Source: Streptomyces harbinensis (GTDB lineage: Bacteria; Actinomycetota; Actinomycetes; Streptomycetales; Streptomycetaceae). From it: 64,000 nt of DNA. Below the pieces are notes generated by a model. The model was not told the DNA's origin. It was given only the letters and a program-made list of their open reading frames with translations, and made no database searches. Location: the NCBI RefSeq assembly GCF_900116145.1, contig NZ_FPAB01000002.1, positions 748,576-812,575 on the forward strand, read 5' to 3'. Below are positions 21,044-36,000 of the stretch, piece after piece. How positions within the stretch are numbered: position 1 is the stretch's first letter; every line of letters begins with the position of its first letter. The translations under genes were made by a program, and so were the position numbers.

Positions 21044-24000
21044 ACCGCCCGCCCGCGGCCCGGCCTCCTCCCGCTGTCCTACGCGCAGCGCCGCCTGTGG
21101 TTCCTGCACCGGCTGGAAGGCCCTTCGCCCACCTACAACATCCCGCTCGTGCTCTCGCTGTCCGGACCGCTGGACCACACGGCGCTGCGCACCGCCCTGG
21201 ACGACGTGGTCGGCCGGCACGAGGCGCTGCGTACGGTCTTCGCCGAGACCGACGGCGTCCCGCACCAGGTGCTGCGCGAGGACCCCGCCGTGGACCTCAC
21301 CCCGCACGACACGACCCCGGACGACCTGCCGGACCGTCTGGCCGCCGCTGCCCGGCACGGCTTCCGGCTGGACCGCGACCTGCCCGTGCGCGCCTGGCTG
21401 TTCCGCACCGCGCCCACCGAGCACACCCTGCTGCTCCTGGTCCACCACATCGCTGGGGACGGCTGGTCGCTCACCCCGCTCGCCGCCGACCTGATGACCG
21501 CCTACACCGCTCGCCGCGCCGGAAGCCCGCCGGCGTGGACCCCGCTGCCGGTGCAGTACGCGGATTACACGCTGTGGCAGCGCGACCTGCTCGACGACAG
21601 TCTTCTGACGGAGCAACTGGACTACTGGCGCCGGCAGCTCGACGGCCTGCCGGCCGAACTGGGCCTGCCCACCGACCGCCCCCGGCCGGCCACCCCCTCC
21701 TACCGCGGCGCGTGGCTGCCCCTGGCCCTGGACGCCGACCTGCGGCAGCAGGTCACGGAGCTGGCCCAGCGGACCGGAACCACCGCGTTCATGGTGTTGC
21801 AGGCGTCGCTGGCGGCGTTGTTCACCCGGCTGGGGGCGGGTACGGACATTCCGCTCGGTACGCCGATCGCGGGCCGCACGGATGAGGCGCTGGACGAGCT
21901 GGTCGGGTTCTTCGTCAACACCCTGGTGCTGCGCACCGACACCTCGGGTGATCCCAGCTTCACCGAACTCCTCGCCCGGGTGCGCGAGACGAGTCTGGCG
22001 GCGTACGCGCACCAGGACGTGCCCTTCGAACACCTGGTGGAAGTCCTCAACCCCGAGCGGCTGCCCGGCCGGCACCCGCTGTTCCAGGTCGGCTTCGCCG
22101 TGCAGAACACCCCCCGGCAGGAGCTGTCCGTCCCCGGCCTGACGGTACGCACCCGCCTGGAGTCCATGGGCACCTCACGCTTCGACCTCTTCGTGAACGT
22201 GGTGGAGGGCGCGGACGGCTTCGAGGGCTTCGTCGAGTACGCGGCCGACCTCTTCGACGCCACCACCGTCCGCACCCTGCTGGCGCGCTGGCAGCGGCTG
22301 CTGCGCGCGCTCCTCGCCCACCCCGGCCGGCCGATCGGCACGGCCGGCATCCTCACCGCCGCCGAACGGCACGCACTGGCCGGATGGGAGACCGGCGCGC
22401 CCACCGGCCCGCAGCCGGACCTCCTCGCCCTCTTCACCGCCCAGGACCCGGCCGCGACCGCGCTGATCGGCGGTGAGCGGATCTCCTACGGCGAACTGAA
22501 CCGGCGCGCCAACCGGCTCGGCCACCGGCTCATCGCCCGGGGCGTCCGCCCGGAGGACCTGGTCGCCGTGGTCCTGCCCCGGTCGGTGGAGTTCGTCGTG
22601 ACGGTCCTGGCCGTACTCAAGGCCGGCGCCGGCTACCTCCCCCTCGACCCCGCCCACCCCGAGGCCCACCGCACCCGCCTGCTCACCGAAGCGCGCCCCG
22701 CACTGGTCGTCGACGGCCCCGTGGAGAGCGCGGCCCAGCCGGACACCGACCCGGGCGTGACCGTCCCCGCCCACACCGCCGCCTACGTCATGTACACCTC
22801 GGGCTCGACCGGCACCCCCAAAGGTGTGCAGGTCACCCGCGCCGACATCGTCGCACTCGCCACCGACCCGATCTTCGCCCAAGGTCACGAGCGGGTGCTC
22901 TTCCACTCCCCGCCCGCCTTCGACGCCTCCACCTACGAGCTGTGGGTACCGCTGCTGCACGGCGGGACCGTGGTGATCGGCCCGGACGCGCGGGCCGGCA
23001 CGGACGCCCTGGCCGCCGCCGTCCGGGACCACGGAATCACCGCCCTGTGGCTGACCTCCGGGCTGTTCGCCGTGGTCGCCGAGCACCACCCCGAGACCTT
23101 CCGCGGGCTGCGACACCTGGGGACCGGCGGCGACATCGTCTCGCTCCAGGCCCTGCGCACCGCCCGCGCGGCCGACCCGGACCTGACCCTCCTCCACGCG
23201 TACGGCCCGACCGAGACCACCACCTTCGCCACCCTCCACCCGGTGACCGGCGAGCCCACCGGCACCGTTCCCATCGGCCGGCCCACGGCGGGCATGCGGG
23301 CGCGCGTCCTGGACGAACGGCTGCGCCGGGTACCGCCCGGGGTCACCGGCGAGCTCTACCTGTCGGGCGCCGGCGTGGCCCGCGGCTACCTCGGCCGCCC
23401 CGGAGCGACGGCGGAACGGTTCGTCGCCGACCCGGACGGTCCCGGCCGGATGTACCGCACCGGCGACCTGGTGCGGTGGAACGCCGACGGCGACCTGGAG
23501 TTCCGGGGCCGCGCCGACCAGCAGGTGAAACTGCGCGGGTTCCGCGTCGAGCCCGGCGAGGTGGAGGCCACGCTGCGCGCCCACCCGGCGGTCACCGACT
23601 GCGCCGTGCTGGTGCGCGACGGCCGGCTGGTGGCCTACGTCACCGGGGACCCCACCGGCGTGCGGGCGTACGCCCGGGAGCAGCTGCCCGCCCACCTGGT
23701 GCCCGCCGCCGTGGTCGCGGTCCCCGTCATCCCGCTCACCGCCAACGGCAAGATCGACCGCCGCGCCCTGCCCGCCCCGGAGCAACCGGCCGGCGGCCCC
23801 GGCCGCGCCCCGCGCAGCCAGCACGAGGAAGTGCTCTGCGGCCTGTTCGCCGAGGTCCTCGGGGTGCCACGGGTCGGCGTCGACGACGGCTTCTTCGACC
23901 TCGGCGGTCACTCGCTGCTCGCCACCCGCCTCGTCAGCCGCATCCGCGCCGTCCTCGACGTCGAACTGCCCATCCGGGCCCTGTTCGAGTCACCCACCGT

Positions 24001-27000
24001 CGCCGGGCTCGCCCAGCACCTCGCGGGGGCCGGCCAGGCCCACCCGCCTCTCGTCCCGGTGCCACGCCCCGAGGTGCTGCCGCTGTCGTACGCGCAGCGC
24101 CGCCTGTGGTTCCTGCACCGCCTGGAGGGGCCGAGCGCCACCTACAACATCCCGCTCGCGCTGCGGCTGACCGGCACCCTGGACAAGGACGCGCTCCGGG
24201 CGGCCCTGCACGACGTACTGGCCCGCCACGAAGTGCTGCGCACCGTGCTGCCCGAGACCGACGGCGAACCGCGCCAGGTGATCCTCGACGCGGACACCGT
24301 CCCCCTCGACTGGCGCACCCGCCCCGTGGCCCGGGCGGACCTGGACGCCGCGCTGGCCGAAGCGGCGGGGCACGGCTTCGACCTCGCGACGGACATCTCC
24401 GTACGCGCCTGGTTGTTCGAGATCGAGGACACCGAATCCGTCCTGCTGTTGCTGCTGCACCACATCGCGGGAGACGGCTGGTCGCTCGGCCCGCTGACCC
24501 GCGATCTGATCGCCGCCTACGCGCGCCGCCGCTCCGGCCTGGCCCCGGACTGGGCGCCGCTGCCCGTGCAGTACGCGGACTACACCCTGTGGCAACGGCA
24601 GCTGCTCGGCGCCGACGGCGACCCGGACAGCCTGCTCACCCGGCAGCTCGACTACTGGACGGACACCCTCGCCGGGCTGCCCGAGCTGGTCACGCTGCCC
24701 ACCACCCACCCCCGGCCCGCACGGTCGGCGCACCGGGGCGACCTCACCTGGTTCGAACTGGACGCCGAGACGCACCGCCAGGTGCTGGACCTGGCCCAGC
24801 GCTCCGGCGCGACCGTGTTCATGGTGCTGCAGGCGTCGCTGGCGGCGCTGTTCACCCGGCTGGGGGCGGGCACCGACATCCCGGTCGGCGTGCCGATCGC
24901 CGGCCGCACGGATGAGGCGCTGGACGAGCTGGTCGGCTACTTCGTCAACACCCTCGTGCTGCGCACCGACACCTCCGGCGACCCCACCTTCACCGAACTC
25001 CTCGGCCGGGTCCGGGAGGCGAGTCTGGCCGCGTACGCGCACCAGCACGTCCCGTTCGAATACCTCGTGGAAGTGCTGAACCCGCCGCGCAGCGCCGCAC
25101 ACCACCCGCTGTTCCAGGTCATGTTCGCCCTCCAGAACACCCCGGAGTCCCGGTTCACCCTGCCCGGGATCCAGGTCGAGGCCGAACCGGTCGGCACCGG
25201 CACCGCGCGGGTGGACCTCGCCATCAACCTCACCGAACGGCCCGGCGCCGCCGGTCTCACCGGCATGGTGGAGTACAGCAGCGAACTGTTCGACCGCGCG
25301 GATGTGGACACCCTCCTCGCCCGATGGGCCCGGCTGGTCCGTGCCCTGGCAGGCACGCCCGACCGGCCCATCAGCCGGGCGCCGCTGCTGACCGCCGCCG
25401 AGCACGCCCACCTTCTCGGCACCCCCGCGCCCGTGGCCGCGCCCGGCCCGCTGCTCATCGACCTCGTTCCCGGCGAGGCGGACACCACCGCCGTCAGCTT
25501 CGGGAACCGAACGCTGAGCTACCGCGAGCTGGAAGTGCGGGCGAACCGGCTGGCGCACTGGCTGATCGAGCAGGGCGTGCGCCCCGAATCGCGGGTCGCG
25601 CTCGTGCTGCCGCGCTCGGCCGATCTGGTGGTGGCGGTGCTGGCGGTGCTGAAGGCCGGTGGAGCCTATGTGCCGGTCGATCCGGAGTACCCCGAGGAGC
25701 GGCGGGCGTTCGTCGTCGCGGACGCGGCGCCGGTCGTGGTACTGACGGAGCTGCCCGAGGTGTCGGGGTATCCGGCGACCCCACCCGGCGTGCGGGTGCC
25801 GGACACGGCGGCGGCGTACGTCATCTACACCTCGGGTTCGACGGGTGTGCCCAAGGGTGTGGTGGTATCGCACCGCAATGTGGTGCGGCTGCTGGAGCGG
25901 ACCCAGCCGTGGTTCGAGGTGGACGCCTCCGATGTGTGGGTGCTGTTCCACTCGATCGCCTTCGACTTCTCGGTGTGGGAGCTGTGGGGCGCTCTCACCC
26001 GCGGCGGGCGGCTGGTGATCGCGCCGTACGAGACGACGCGTTCCCCCGAACGGTTCGCCGCGCTGCTCGCCGACGAGGGGGTGACCGTCCTCAACCAGAC
26101 GCCCTCCGCCTTCTACCAGCTGATCGCCGCCGCACCCGAACTGCCCGACCGCATACGGCTGGTCGTCTTCGGCGGTGAGGCCCTGGACGCGGCCCGCGTC
26201 ACCCACTGGCTCACCAACTGCCGCACGGCGCCACCACGCCTGGTCAACATGTACGGCATCACCGAGACGACGGTCCACGTCACCGCCCAGCCCCTCACCG
26301 CCGGCATGACCGGCAGCCCCATCGGCGAGGCGATACCGGACCTGCGCCTCCACCTTCTCGACGACCGGCTGAACCCCGTCCCGCCGGGCGTGACCGGTGA
26401 GCTGTACGTTGCGGGCGCCGGTGTGGCCCGCGGCTACCTCGGCCGGCCCGGGCTCACCGCCGAACGGTTCGTGCCCGACCCGTTCGGCGCACCCGGCACC
26501 CGCCTCTACCGCACCGGCGACCTCGCCCGGCGCACCCGGGACGGCGGCCTGGAGTTCCGGGGCCGCGCCGACAGCCAGATCAAGGTCCGCGGCTTCCGCA
26601 TCGAACCCGGCGAGATCGAAGCCGCCCTCCGCGACCACCCCGATGTCGAGGACGCCGTGGTCGTCGTCCGCGAGGATCGGCCCGGCGACCGCCGCCTCGT
26701 CGCCTACGTGGTGGGCGCGACAGCCGGACTCCGCGACCACGTCGCCCGGAGGATGCCCGCCCACCAGGTGCCCGCCGCCGTGGTCTCCCTCCCGGAGATC
26801 CCCCTCACCCCCAACGGAAAGCTCGACCGGCGCGCCCTGCCCGCACCCGAGTACGGTGGCTCCGGCGGCCTCGCCCGCACCCCGCAGGAGGACCTGCTCT
26901 GCGGGCTGTTCGCCGAAGTGCTCGGTCTGCCCCGGGTCGGCGTGGACGACTCGTTCTTCGACCTCGGTGGCCATTCACTGCTCGCCACCCGCCTCAGCAG

Positions 27001-30000
27001 CCGGGTACGCGCCGTCCTCGGCACCGAACTGCCGATCCGGACCCTGTTCGACGCGCCCACCCCCGCGGGTCTGGCCCGCCGGCTCGTCCGCGACGGCCAG
27101 GTGCGCATGGCGCTCCGCCCCCGGACCCGGCCCGAGACCCTGCCGCTGTCCTTCGCCCAGCGCCGCCTGTGGTTCCTGCACCAGCTGGAGGGCCCCTCGG
27201 CGACCACCTACAACATGCCGCTGACCCTGCGGCTGACCGGCGTACTGGACGAGACGGCGCTGCGGGCGGCCCTGGACGACGTGGTGGCGCGCCACGAGTC
27301 GCTGCGCACCGTGTTCCCCGCCGTGCACGGCGAACCCGTACAGCGGATACGCCCGGCCGCCCGCATCGCCTGGCACACCGAGCGGGTGACCCCCGACGCA
27401 CTGGCCGACTCCCTGGCCTCGGCCGCCCGCCACCGCTTCGACCTGGCCGAGGAGATCCCCATCCGGGCCGGACTGTTCCGGCTGAGCGACACCGAGGCCG
27501 TCCTCCTCGTGCTGTTCCACCACATCGCGGGAGACGGCTGGTCGATGGCGCCGTTCGCCCGCGACCTGGTCACGGCGTTCACCGCCCGCCGCGAGGGCGC
27601 CGCCCCGGACTGGCCGCACCTGCCGGTGCAGTACGCCGACTACACCCTGTGGCAGCGGGAACTGCTCGGGACGGACGACGACCCGGCCGGCATCTTCGCC
27701 ACCCAGGTCGACTACTGGCGGCGGCACCTGGCCGGACTGCCCGAGCGCCTGGAACTGCCCACGGCGCGGCCCCGCCCGCCGGTGGCCTCCTACCGGGGCG
27801 CCACCGGCCACTTCACGATCCCCGCCGAACTGCATGCCGCCGTCGAAGCGCTGGCGCTCCGCAGCGGCGCCACGGTGTACATGGTGTTGCAGGCGTCGCT
27901 GGCGGCGTTGTTCACCCGGCTGGGCGCGGGTACGGACATTCCGCTCGGTACGCCGATCGCGGGCCGCACAGACGAGGCGCTGGATGAGCTGGTCGGGTTC
28001 TTCGTCAACACCCTGGTGCTGCGCACCGACACCTCGGGCGATCCCAGCTTCACCGAACTCCTCGCCCGGGTGCGCGAGACGAGTCTGGCGGCGTACGCGC
28101 ACCAGGACGTGCCGTTCGAACACCTGGTGGAAGTCCTCAACCCCCGGCGCAGCGCCGCACACCACCCGCTGTTCCAGGTCGCCCTGGCTCTCCAGAACCA
28201 CGGGGCGGGCGAGTTCACCCTGCCCGGGCTGACCCTGCGGGTGGAGACGGCGGACGTCGGCACCGCCCGCTTCGACCTGCTGCTCTCCCTCACCGAACAG
28301 CGCGCCGAGGACGGCCGCCCCCAGGGCATCGGCGGCCACGCCGAATACGCCACCGACATCCACACCGCATCGACCGTGAAAACACTGGTCGCCAGGTGGC
28401 TGCGCCTGCTCGCCGCCGTGACCGCCGATCCCGACCAGCCCGTGGGCCGGGCCGACATTCTGACTGCTGAGGAGCGTGACCGGGTGCTGGTGGGCAAGGG
28501 GAGTCAGCCGGAGACAGGTACCACCGCGACGCTGATCGAGCGATTCCACTCCAGGGCCAGGCGCTCGCCGCGCGCGATCGCGGTGGACGGGCTGAGCTAC
28601 CGCGAACTGGACGCCCGGGCCAACCAGCTGGCCCACTGGCTGATCGAGCAGGGCGTGCGCCCCGAAGCGCGGGTCGCGCTCCTGCTGCCGCGCTCCGCCG
28701 ATCTGGTGGTGGCCGTGGTCGCGGTGCTGAAGGCCGGTGGAGCCTATGTGCCGGTCGATCCCGATTACCCCGAGGAGCGGCGGGCGTTCATCGTCCAGGA
28801 CGCCGCACCCGCCGTCGTACTGACGGACCTGCCCGAGGTGTCGGGGTATCCGGCGACCCCACCCGGCGTGCGGGTGCCGGACACGGCAGCCGCGTACGTC
28901 ATCTACACCTCGGGCTCCACGGGCACACCCAAGGGCGTGGTCGTGTCCCACCGGAACGTGGTACGGCTGCTGGAGCAGACCCAGCCGTGGTTCGAAGTGG
29001 ACTCCTCCGACGTCTGGGTCCTCTTCCACTCGATCGCCTTCGACTTCTCGGTGTGGGAGCTGTGGGGCGCTTTGACCCGCGGCGGGCGGCTGGTGATCGC
29101 GCCGTACGAGACGACGCGTTCCCCCGAACGGTTCGCCGCGCTCCTCGCCGACGAAGGGGTGACCGTCCTCAACCAGACACCCTCCGCCCTCTACCAGCTG
29201 ATCGCCGCCGCACCCGAACTCGCCGAGTCGGTCCGCCTGGTGATCCTCGGCGGTGAGGCCGTGGACGCCGCCCGCGTCGCGGACTGGCTGGCCGGCCTCG
29301 GCGAGCACGCCCCCGAAGTCGTCAACATGTACGGCATCACCGAGACGACCGTCCATGTCACCGCCCAGCCCCTCACCGCCGGCATGACCGGCAGCCCCAT
29401 CGGCGAGGCGATACCCGACCTGCGCCTCTACCTCCTCGACCCGGACCTGCGGCCCGTCCCGCCGGGCGTGACCGGTGAGCTGTACGTCGCGGGGCCCGGT
29501 GTGGCCCGCGGCTACCTCGGCCGGCCCGGGCTCACCGCCGAACGGTTCGTGCCCGACCCGTTCGCGTCCACCGGGGAGCGGATGTACCGCACCGGTGACC
29601 TGGCCAGCCACACCCCGGACGGCGGCCTGGAGTTCCGGGGCCGCGCCGACAGCCAGATCAAGGTCCGCGGCTTCCGCATCGAACCCGGCGAGATTGAAGC
29701 CGCCCTCCGCGACCACCCGGGGGTCGGCGAGGCCGTGGTCGTGGCCCGTGAGGACCAGCCAGGCGACCGCCGCCTCGTCGCCTACGTCGTACCGGCAGCC
29801 GGAGCCGAGGCCGACGCCGACGGACAGGTGCAGGAGTGGCGGGAGATCTACGAGTCGATGTACGGCTCCGCGGACTCCGCCCCGTGGGGAGACGACTTCA
29901 CCGGCTGGAACTCCAGCTTCACCGGCCGACCGATTCCGCTGCCGGAGATGGCGGACTGGCGGGACGCGGCCGTCGAACGGGTCATGGAACACGCACCCCG

Positions 30001-33000
30001 CCGGGTACTGGAGATCGGCGTCGGCTCCGGCCTGCTCATGTCGAGGATCGCGCCCCGCGTCGAGTCCTACTGGGGCACCGACCTGTCCTCCGTCGCCATC
30101 GAGCGGCTGCGCGGCCGGCTGCCCGGCGTGGAACTGCGCTGCCGGCCCGCCGACGACTTCACCGGCCTGCCCGAAGGCCACTTCGACACCGTCGTCCTCA
30201 ACTCGGTGATCCAGTACTTCCCGGACGCCGACTACCTCGCCCGGGTCCTGGCCGGGGCGTACGCGCTCCTCACCCCGGGCGGCCGGATCGTCGTCGGGGA
30301 CGTGCGCCATCACGGCCTGCTCCGCGCCTTCCACACCGAAGTCGTCCAGCGGCAGACGCCCGACGCCACCCCCTCGGTACAGCGGGCCGCCGTGGAACAC
30401 GCGGTGCTGCGCGAGAAGGAACTCCTCCTCGACCCCGCCTGGTTCACCCGGTGGGCCGAAGAACACCACGCCGTCGCCGACATCCGGCTCAAGCGCGGCG
30501 CGCCCCGCAACGAACTGACCGCCTACCGCTACGAGGTGGTGCTGCACCGCGAGCCCACCGAGGTCGTCTCCGCCGCCGGCCTCGCCGAGACGGACGCGCC
30601 GGCCGCCCCGCCCGTCCGCGTCACCGGACTCGGCAACGCCAGGCTCGGCCCCGGCGGTACCGACCCCGAGGCCATCCACGCCTGGGCGGCGGAACACGGC
30701 TACCGCGCCATCACCACCTGGTCGGCCGCCGACCCGCAGCGCTTCGACGCGGTGATCCTGCCGCCCGGCGACGCCGTCGTCACCGACGCCTACCGCCCGG
30801 CAGCCGCTCCGGGCGGACTGGCCAACACCCCGGTCACCTCCCGGCAGGTCGGCGCACTGGTCACCGGCCTGCGCGACTACCTGGCCGACCGGATGCCCGC
30901 CCACCTGGTGCCCTCGGCCGTCGTCGCCATCGCCGACATCCCCCTGACCGTCAACGGCAAGCTCGACCACCGGGCCCTGCCCGCCCCCGACTTCGCCGGA
31001 ACGGGCCGCGCCCCGCGCACCCCGCAGGAAGAAGTCCTGTGCGGGCTCTTCGCCGAAGTCCTCGGCGTGTCCCGGGCCGGCATCGACGACTCCTTCTTCG
31101 ACCTGGGCGGTCACTCCCTGCTCGCCACCCGCCTCATCAGCCGCATCCGCTCCGTCATGGGCGTGGTGCTGCCGATCCGCGCCCTGTTCGAGACCCCCAC
31201 CGTGGCCGGGCTCGCCCCGCAGCTCGGCTCCGGCACGGCGCCCCGCGACGAGCTCGCCCGCCAGGAACGCCCCGAGGTGCTGCCGCTGTCCCACGCCCAG
31301 CAACGCCTGTGGTTCCTCTACCAGCTGGAAGGCGCGTCACCGACCTACAACATGCCGCTGGCCCTGCGGCTGACCGGCGAGACCGACCGGGCCGCGCTGC
31401 GGGCCGCCCTCGACGACGTGATCGCCCGGCACGAGGCGCTGCGCACCGTCTTCCCGTCCGTGGACGGCGATCCGCGCCAAGTGGTGCTGCCCACGGCCAC
31501 CGCCGAGTGGACCATCCGCGAGGTCCCCGAGGACGAGCTGTACCCCGCGCTGCACGAGGCCGCCCGGCACCCGTTCGCACTGGACCGGGACATCCCGGTG
31601 CGCGCCTTCCTGTTCCCGGTCGCTTCCGGGGAGTGCGTGGTGCTCGTGCTGCTGCACCACATCGCCTCCGACGGCTGGTCCATCGGCCCGCTCGTACGGG
31701 ATCTGCTCTCCGCCTACACCGCCCGGTCCGGCGGCGCCGCACCGGACTGGCAGCCGCTGCCGGTGCAGTACGCGGACTACACGCTGTGGCAGCAGCGCCG
31801 GCTCGGCGTGGACACCGACCCCGACAGTGTGCTCACCCGGCAACTCGGCTACTGGCGTGCACAACTGGCCGGCCTGCCGGAACGGATCACGCTGCCCGCC
31901 GACCGGCCCCGGCCCGCCGTGCCCTCCTACGCGGGCGGACTGACCTGGTTCGAACTGGACGAGGACCTGCACCGCGCCGTGACCGCCCTGGCCCGGCAGA
32001 GCGGGTCGACGGTGTTCATGGTGCTCCAAGCAGCGTTCGCCGCCCTGTGCACCCGGCTGGGGGCGGGCACGGACATTCCGCTCGGTACGCCGATCGCGGG
32101 CCGGACGGATGAGGCGCTGGACGAGCTGGTCGGGTTCTTCGTCAACACCCTCGTGCTGCGCACCGATACGTCGGGGGATCCGAGCTTCGCCGAGCTGATC
32201 GAGCGGGTGCGCACCACCGACCTGGCGGCGTACGCGCACCAGGACGTGCCGTTCGAATACCTGGTGGAGGAGCTCAACCCACGCCGCTCCAGCGCCCACC
32301 ACCCGCTCTTCCAGGTCATGTTCGCCCTCCAGAACGCCCCGGAACCCGACTACCGGCTACCCGGAGTACGCGTCACGGGCGAGCCGATCGGCACCGGGGT
32401 CTCCCGCGTTGACCTGTCGGTCAACCTCGCCGAACGGTACGCCGACGACGGCCGCCCGGCCGGGGTGCTGGGCTGGGCCGAGTACGCCACCGACCTGTTC
32501 GACCAGGCGACGGTCGACGGCCTCATGGCCCGCTGGCTGCGCTTCCTCACCGCCTGTGTCACCGCCCCCGACCGGCCCATCGGCGCCGCCGACCTGCTCA
32601 CGGAGGGGGAACGCGAAGCCCTGCTGGACCTGAAGGTCCTGCCCACCGCCGACCGGACGGTGCCGGAGGTGTTCGCGGCGCAGGACCCGGCGGCTCTCGC
32701 TCTCGACGGCGAGGAGCGGCTGACGTACGGGGAACTGGATGCGCGCTCCGACCGGCTGGCGTCCTGGCTGATCGGCCGGGGCGTGCGGCCGGAATCCCGG
32801 GTGGCGGTGGTGCTGCCGCGTTCGGTGGACTACGTGATCGCGGTGCTGGCGGTGCTGAAGGCCGGCGGTGTCTATGTGCCGATCGACCCGGAGTACCCGG
32901 AGCACCGCCGTGACCTGCTGCTGGCCGACGCCCAGCCGGTAGTCGTGCTGGACGGCGAACTGCCCGAGGGCGGCGGGCCGGTCACCGGCCTGCCCGCTCT

Positions 33001-36000
33001 GCGGCCGGACAGCGGCGCGTACATCATGTACACCTCCGGCTCGACCGGCACACCCAAGGGCGTCCTGGTCACACACGCCGACATCGTCTCCCTCACCGCC
33101 GACCCCTGCTGGTCCGAGGGGCACGAGCGAGTGCTGTTCCACTCCCCGCAGGTCTTCGACGCCTCCACCTACGAACTCTGGGTGCCGCTGCTGCGCGGCG
33201 GCACCGTGGTGGTGGCGCCCCAGCGGCCGGACACCGAGCAGCTCGCCCGCGTGATCGCCGAGCAGCGGATCACCGGACTCTGGCTGACCGCCGGTCTGTT
33301 CTCCGTCATGGCCGAGCACCACCCCGAGGCGTTCGCCGGCGTCCGGCAGCTGTGGGCCGGCGGCGACGTGGTGGCCCCGCACGCCGTCCACCGGATACGT
33401 ACCGCCCACCCCGACATCACCGTCGTCAACGGCTACGGCCCCACCGAGACCACCACCTTCGCCGCCCACCACCCCGTCACCGGCGAGATCGGCGCGGCCG
33501 TCCCCATCGGACGGCCGATGCACGGCACCCGCCTCTACGTCCTGGACGACCGGCTGCGCCCGGTGCCCCCCGGCGTCCCCGGCGAGCTGTACATCGCCGG
33601 CGCCGGCCTGGCCCGCGGCTACCTCGACCAGCCCGCCCGCACCGCCGAACGGTTCGTCGCCGACCCCTACGTCCCCGGCGAGCGGATGTACCGCACCGGC
33701 GACCTCGTGCGCCACAGCACCCACCGTGACCTGGAGTTCCTGGGCCGCGCCGACAACCAGGTGAAACTGCGCGGCTTCCGCGTCGAACCCGCCGAGGTCG
33801 AATCCGTACTCCGCGGCCACCCGGGCGTCACCCAGGCCGTGGTGCTGCCCCGCTCCGGCCGCCTCGTCGCCTACGTCGTCGGCGAGACCGACGGCGTGCG
33901 GGACTTCCTCCTCCAGCGGCTGCCCGACTACCTGATGCCCTCGGTGGTCGTGTCGGTCCCGGAGATCCCGCTCACCGCCAACGGCAAACTCGACCGCGCC
34001 GCACTCCCCGACCCCCTGCCCGTCACCACCGGCCAGGCCCCGCGCACCCCGCGCGAAGAGCTGCTGTGCGGACTGTTCGCCGAAATCCTCGGCCTGCCCG
34101 CGGTCGGCGTCGATGAGTCGTTCTTCGACCTCGGCGGCCACTCCCTGCTCGCCACCCGCCTCATCAGCCGCATCCGCTCCGTCCTGGCCGTCGAACTGCC
34201 CATCCGCGCCCTCTTCGACACCCCGACCGTCGCCGGACTCGCCGCCCGGCTCACCGACACCGGCCCGCGCCGCACCGCCGTCACCCCCCGCCCCCGGCCC
34301 GACATCCTGCCACTGTCGTTCGCCCAGCAACGCCTGTGGTTCCTGCACCAGCTCGAAGGCCCCTCCGCCACCTACAACATGCCGCTCACCCTGCGCCTCA
34401 CCGGCGACCTGGACCGCCGGGCCCTGCACGACGCACTCGCCGACGTCGTCACCCGGCACGAGTTGCTGCGCACCCGGTACCCCGAGGTCGACGGCCGCCC
34501 CCGGCAGCAGATCCTCACCCCCGAGGAAGCCGCCGTCACCTGGCAGACCGAGCACGTCACCGACCTGCCCGCCGCTCTCACCCGCGCCGCCCGCCACGGC
34601 TTCGACCTGGCCCGGGAACTCCCCGTGCGCGCCTGGCTCTTCGACACCGCCCCGGACGAGGCCGTCATCGTCCTGCTGCTGCACCACATCGCCGGCGACG
34701 GCTGGTCGATGGGCCCCCTGGCCCGCGACCTGATCGCCGCCTACACCGCCCGCCGCGAGGGCACCGCGCCCGACTGGGCGCCGCTGCCCGTCCAGTACGC
34801 CGACTACACGCTCTGGCAGCGCGACCTGCTCGGCGACAGCACCGACCGGGACAGCCTGTTCGCCCGGCAACTCGCCTACTGGCGGCAGCACCTCGAAGGA
34901 CTGCCCGAGGTACTCGCCCTCCCCACCGACCGGCCACGCCCCCAGGCCGCCTCCTACCGGGGCGACAACACCCCGTTCCGCCTCGACGCCGACCTGCACC
35001 GCGCCGTCGTCCGCCTGGCCCACCGCTCCGGCACCACCGTCTTCATGGTGCTGCAAGCGGCCCTGGCCGCCCTGTTCACCCGGCTCGGCGCCGGCACCGA
35101 CATCCCGCTCGGCAGCGGCATCGCCGGCCGGACCGACCAGGCGCTGGACGACCTCGTCGGGCTGTTCGTCAACACCGTCGTGCTGCGCACCGACACCTCC
35201 GGGGACCCCACCTTCACCGAACTCCTGGACCGGGTACGCGAGGCCAGCCTGGCCGCCTACACCCACCAGGACGTGCCGTTCGAATACCTGGTGGAGGAGC
35301 TGAACCCGGTCAGGTCGACCACCCACCACCCGCTGTTCCAGGTCGCCCTCGCCCTGCAGAACATGCCGCAGACCGCCTGGGAACTGCCCGGACTCGTGGT
35401 GCGGCCCGAATTCACCGGGACCGGCACCTCGCGTTTCGACCTGCTGTTCTCCCTCAACGAGGAGCAGGACGCCGACGGCCTGCCGGCCGGCCTCACCGGC
35501 TGGGTGGAGTTCGCCACCGACCTGTTCGACCGGGCCACGGTGGACGGCATGGTCGCCCGCTGGACGGGCCTGCTCGCCGCCGCGGCCGGCGACGCCGACC
35601 GCAGGATCAGCGAGTTCGACCTGCTCACCGAAGGCGAAGCGGACCGGGTCCTGCGCACCTGGAACACCACGGAACCGGTCGCCCCGGTCCCCTTCGGCGC
35701 CCTCCCGTCCGGCGCCGGCGACGCACCCGCCCTGGCGCACGGCGACCGGACCCTGACCTACGCCGAACTGACCGCCCGCGCCAACCAGCTGGCGCACTGG
35801 TTCATCGCGCGGGGCGTGCGCCCCGAGTCCCGGGTCGCGCTCGTCCTGCCGCGCTCGGCCGACCTGATCGTCGCCATCCTCGGCGTTCTGCGGGCCGGCG
35901 CGGCCTACGTGCCGGTGGACCCCGCCCAGCCGGCCGAGCGGCAGGCGTTCCTCCTCACCGACACCGACCCCGTCCTGGTACTGCGCGAACTGCCCGCCCT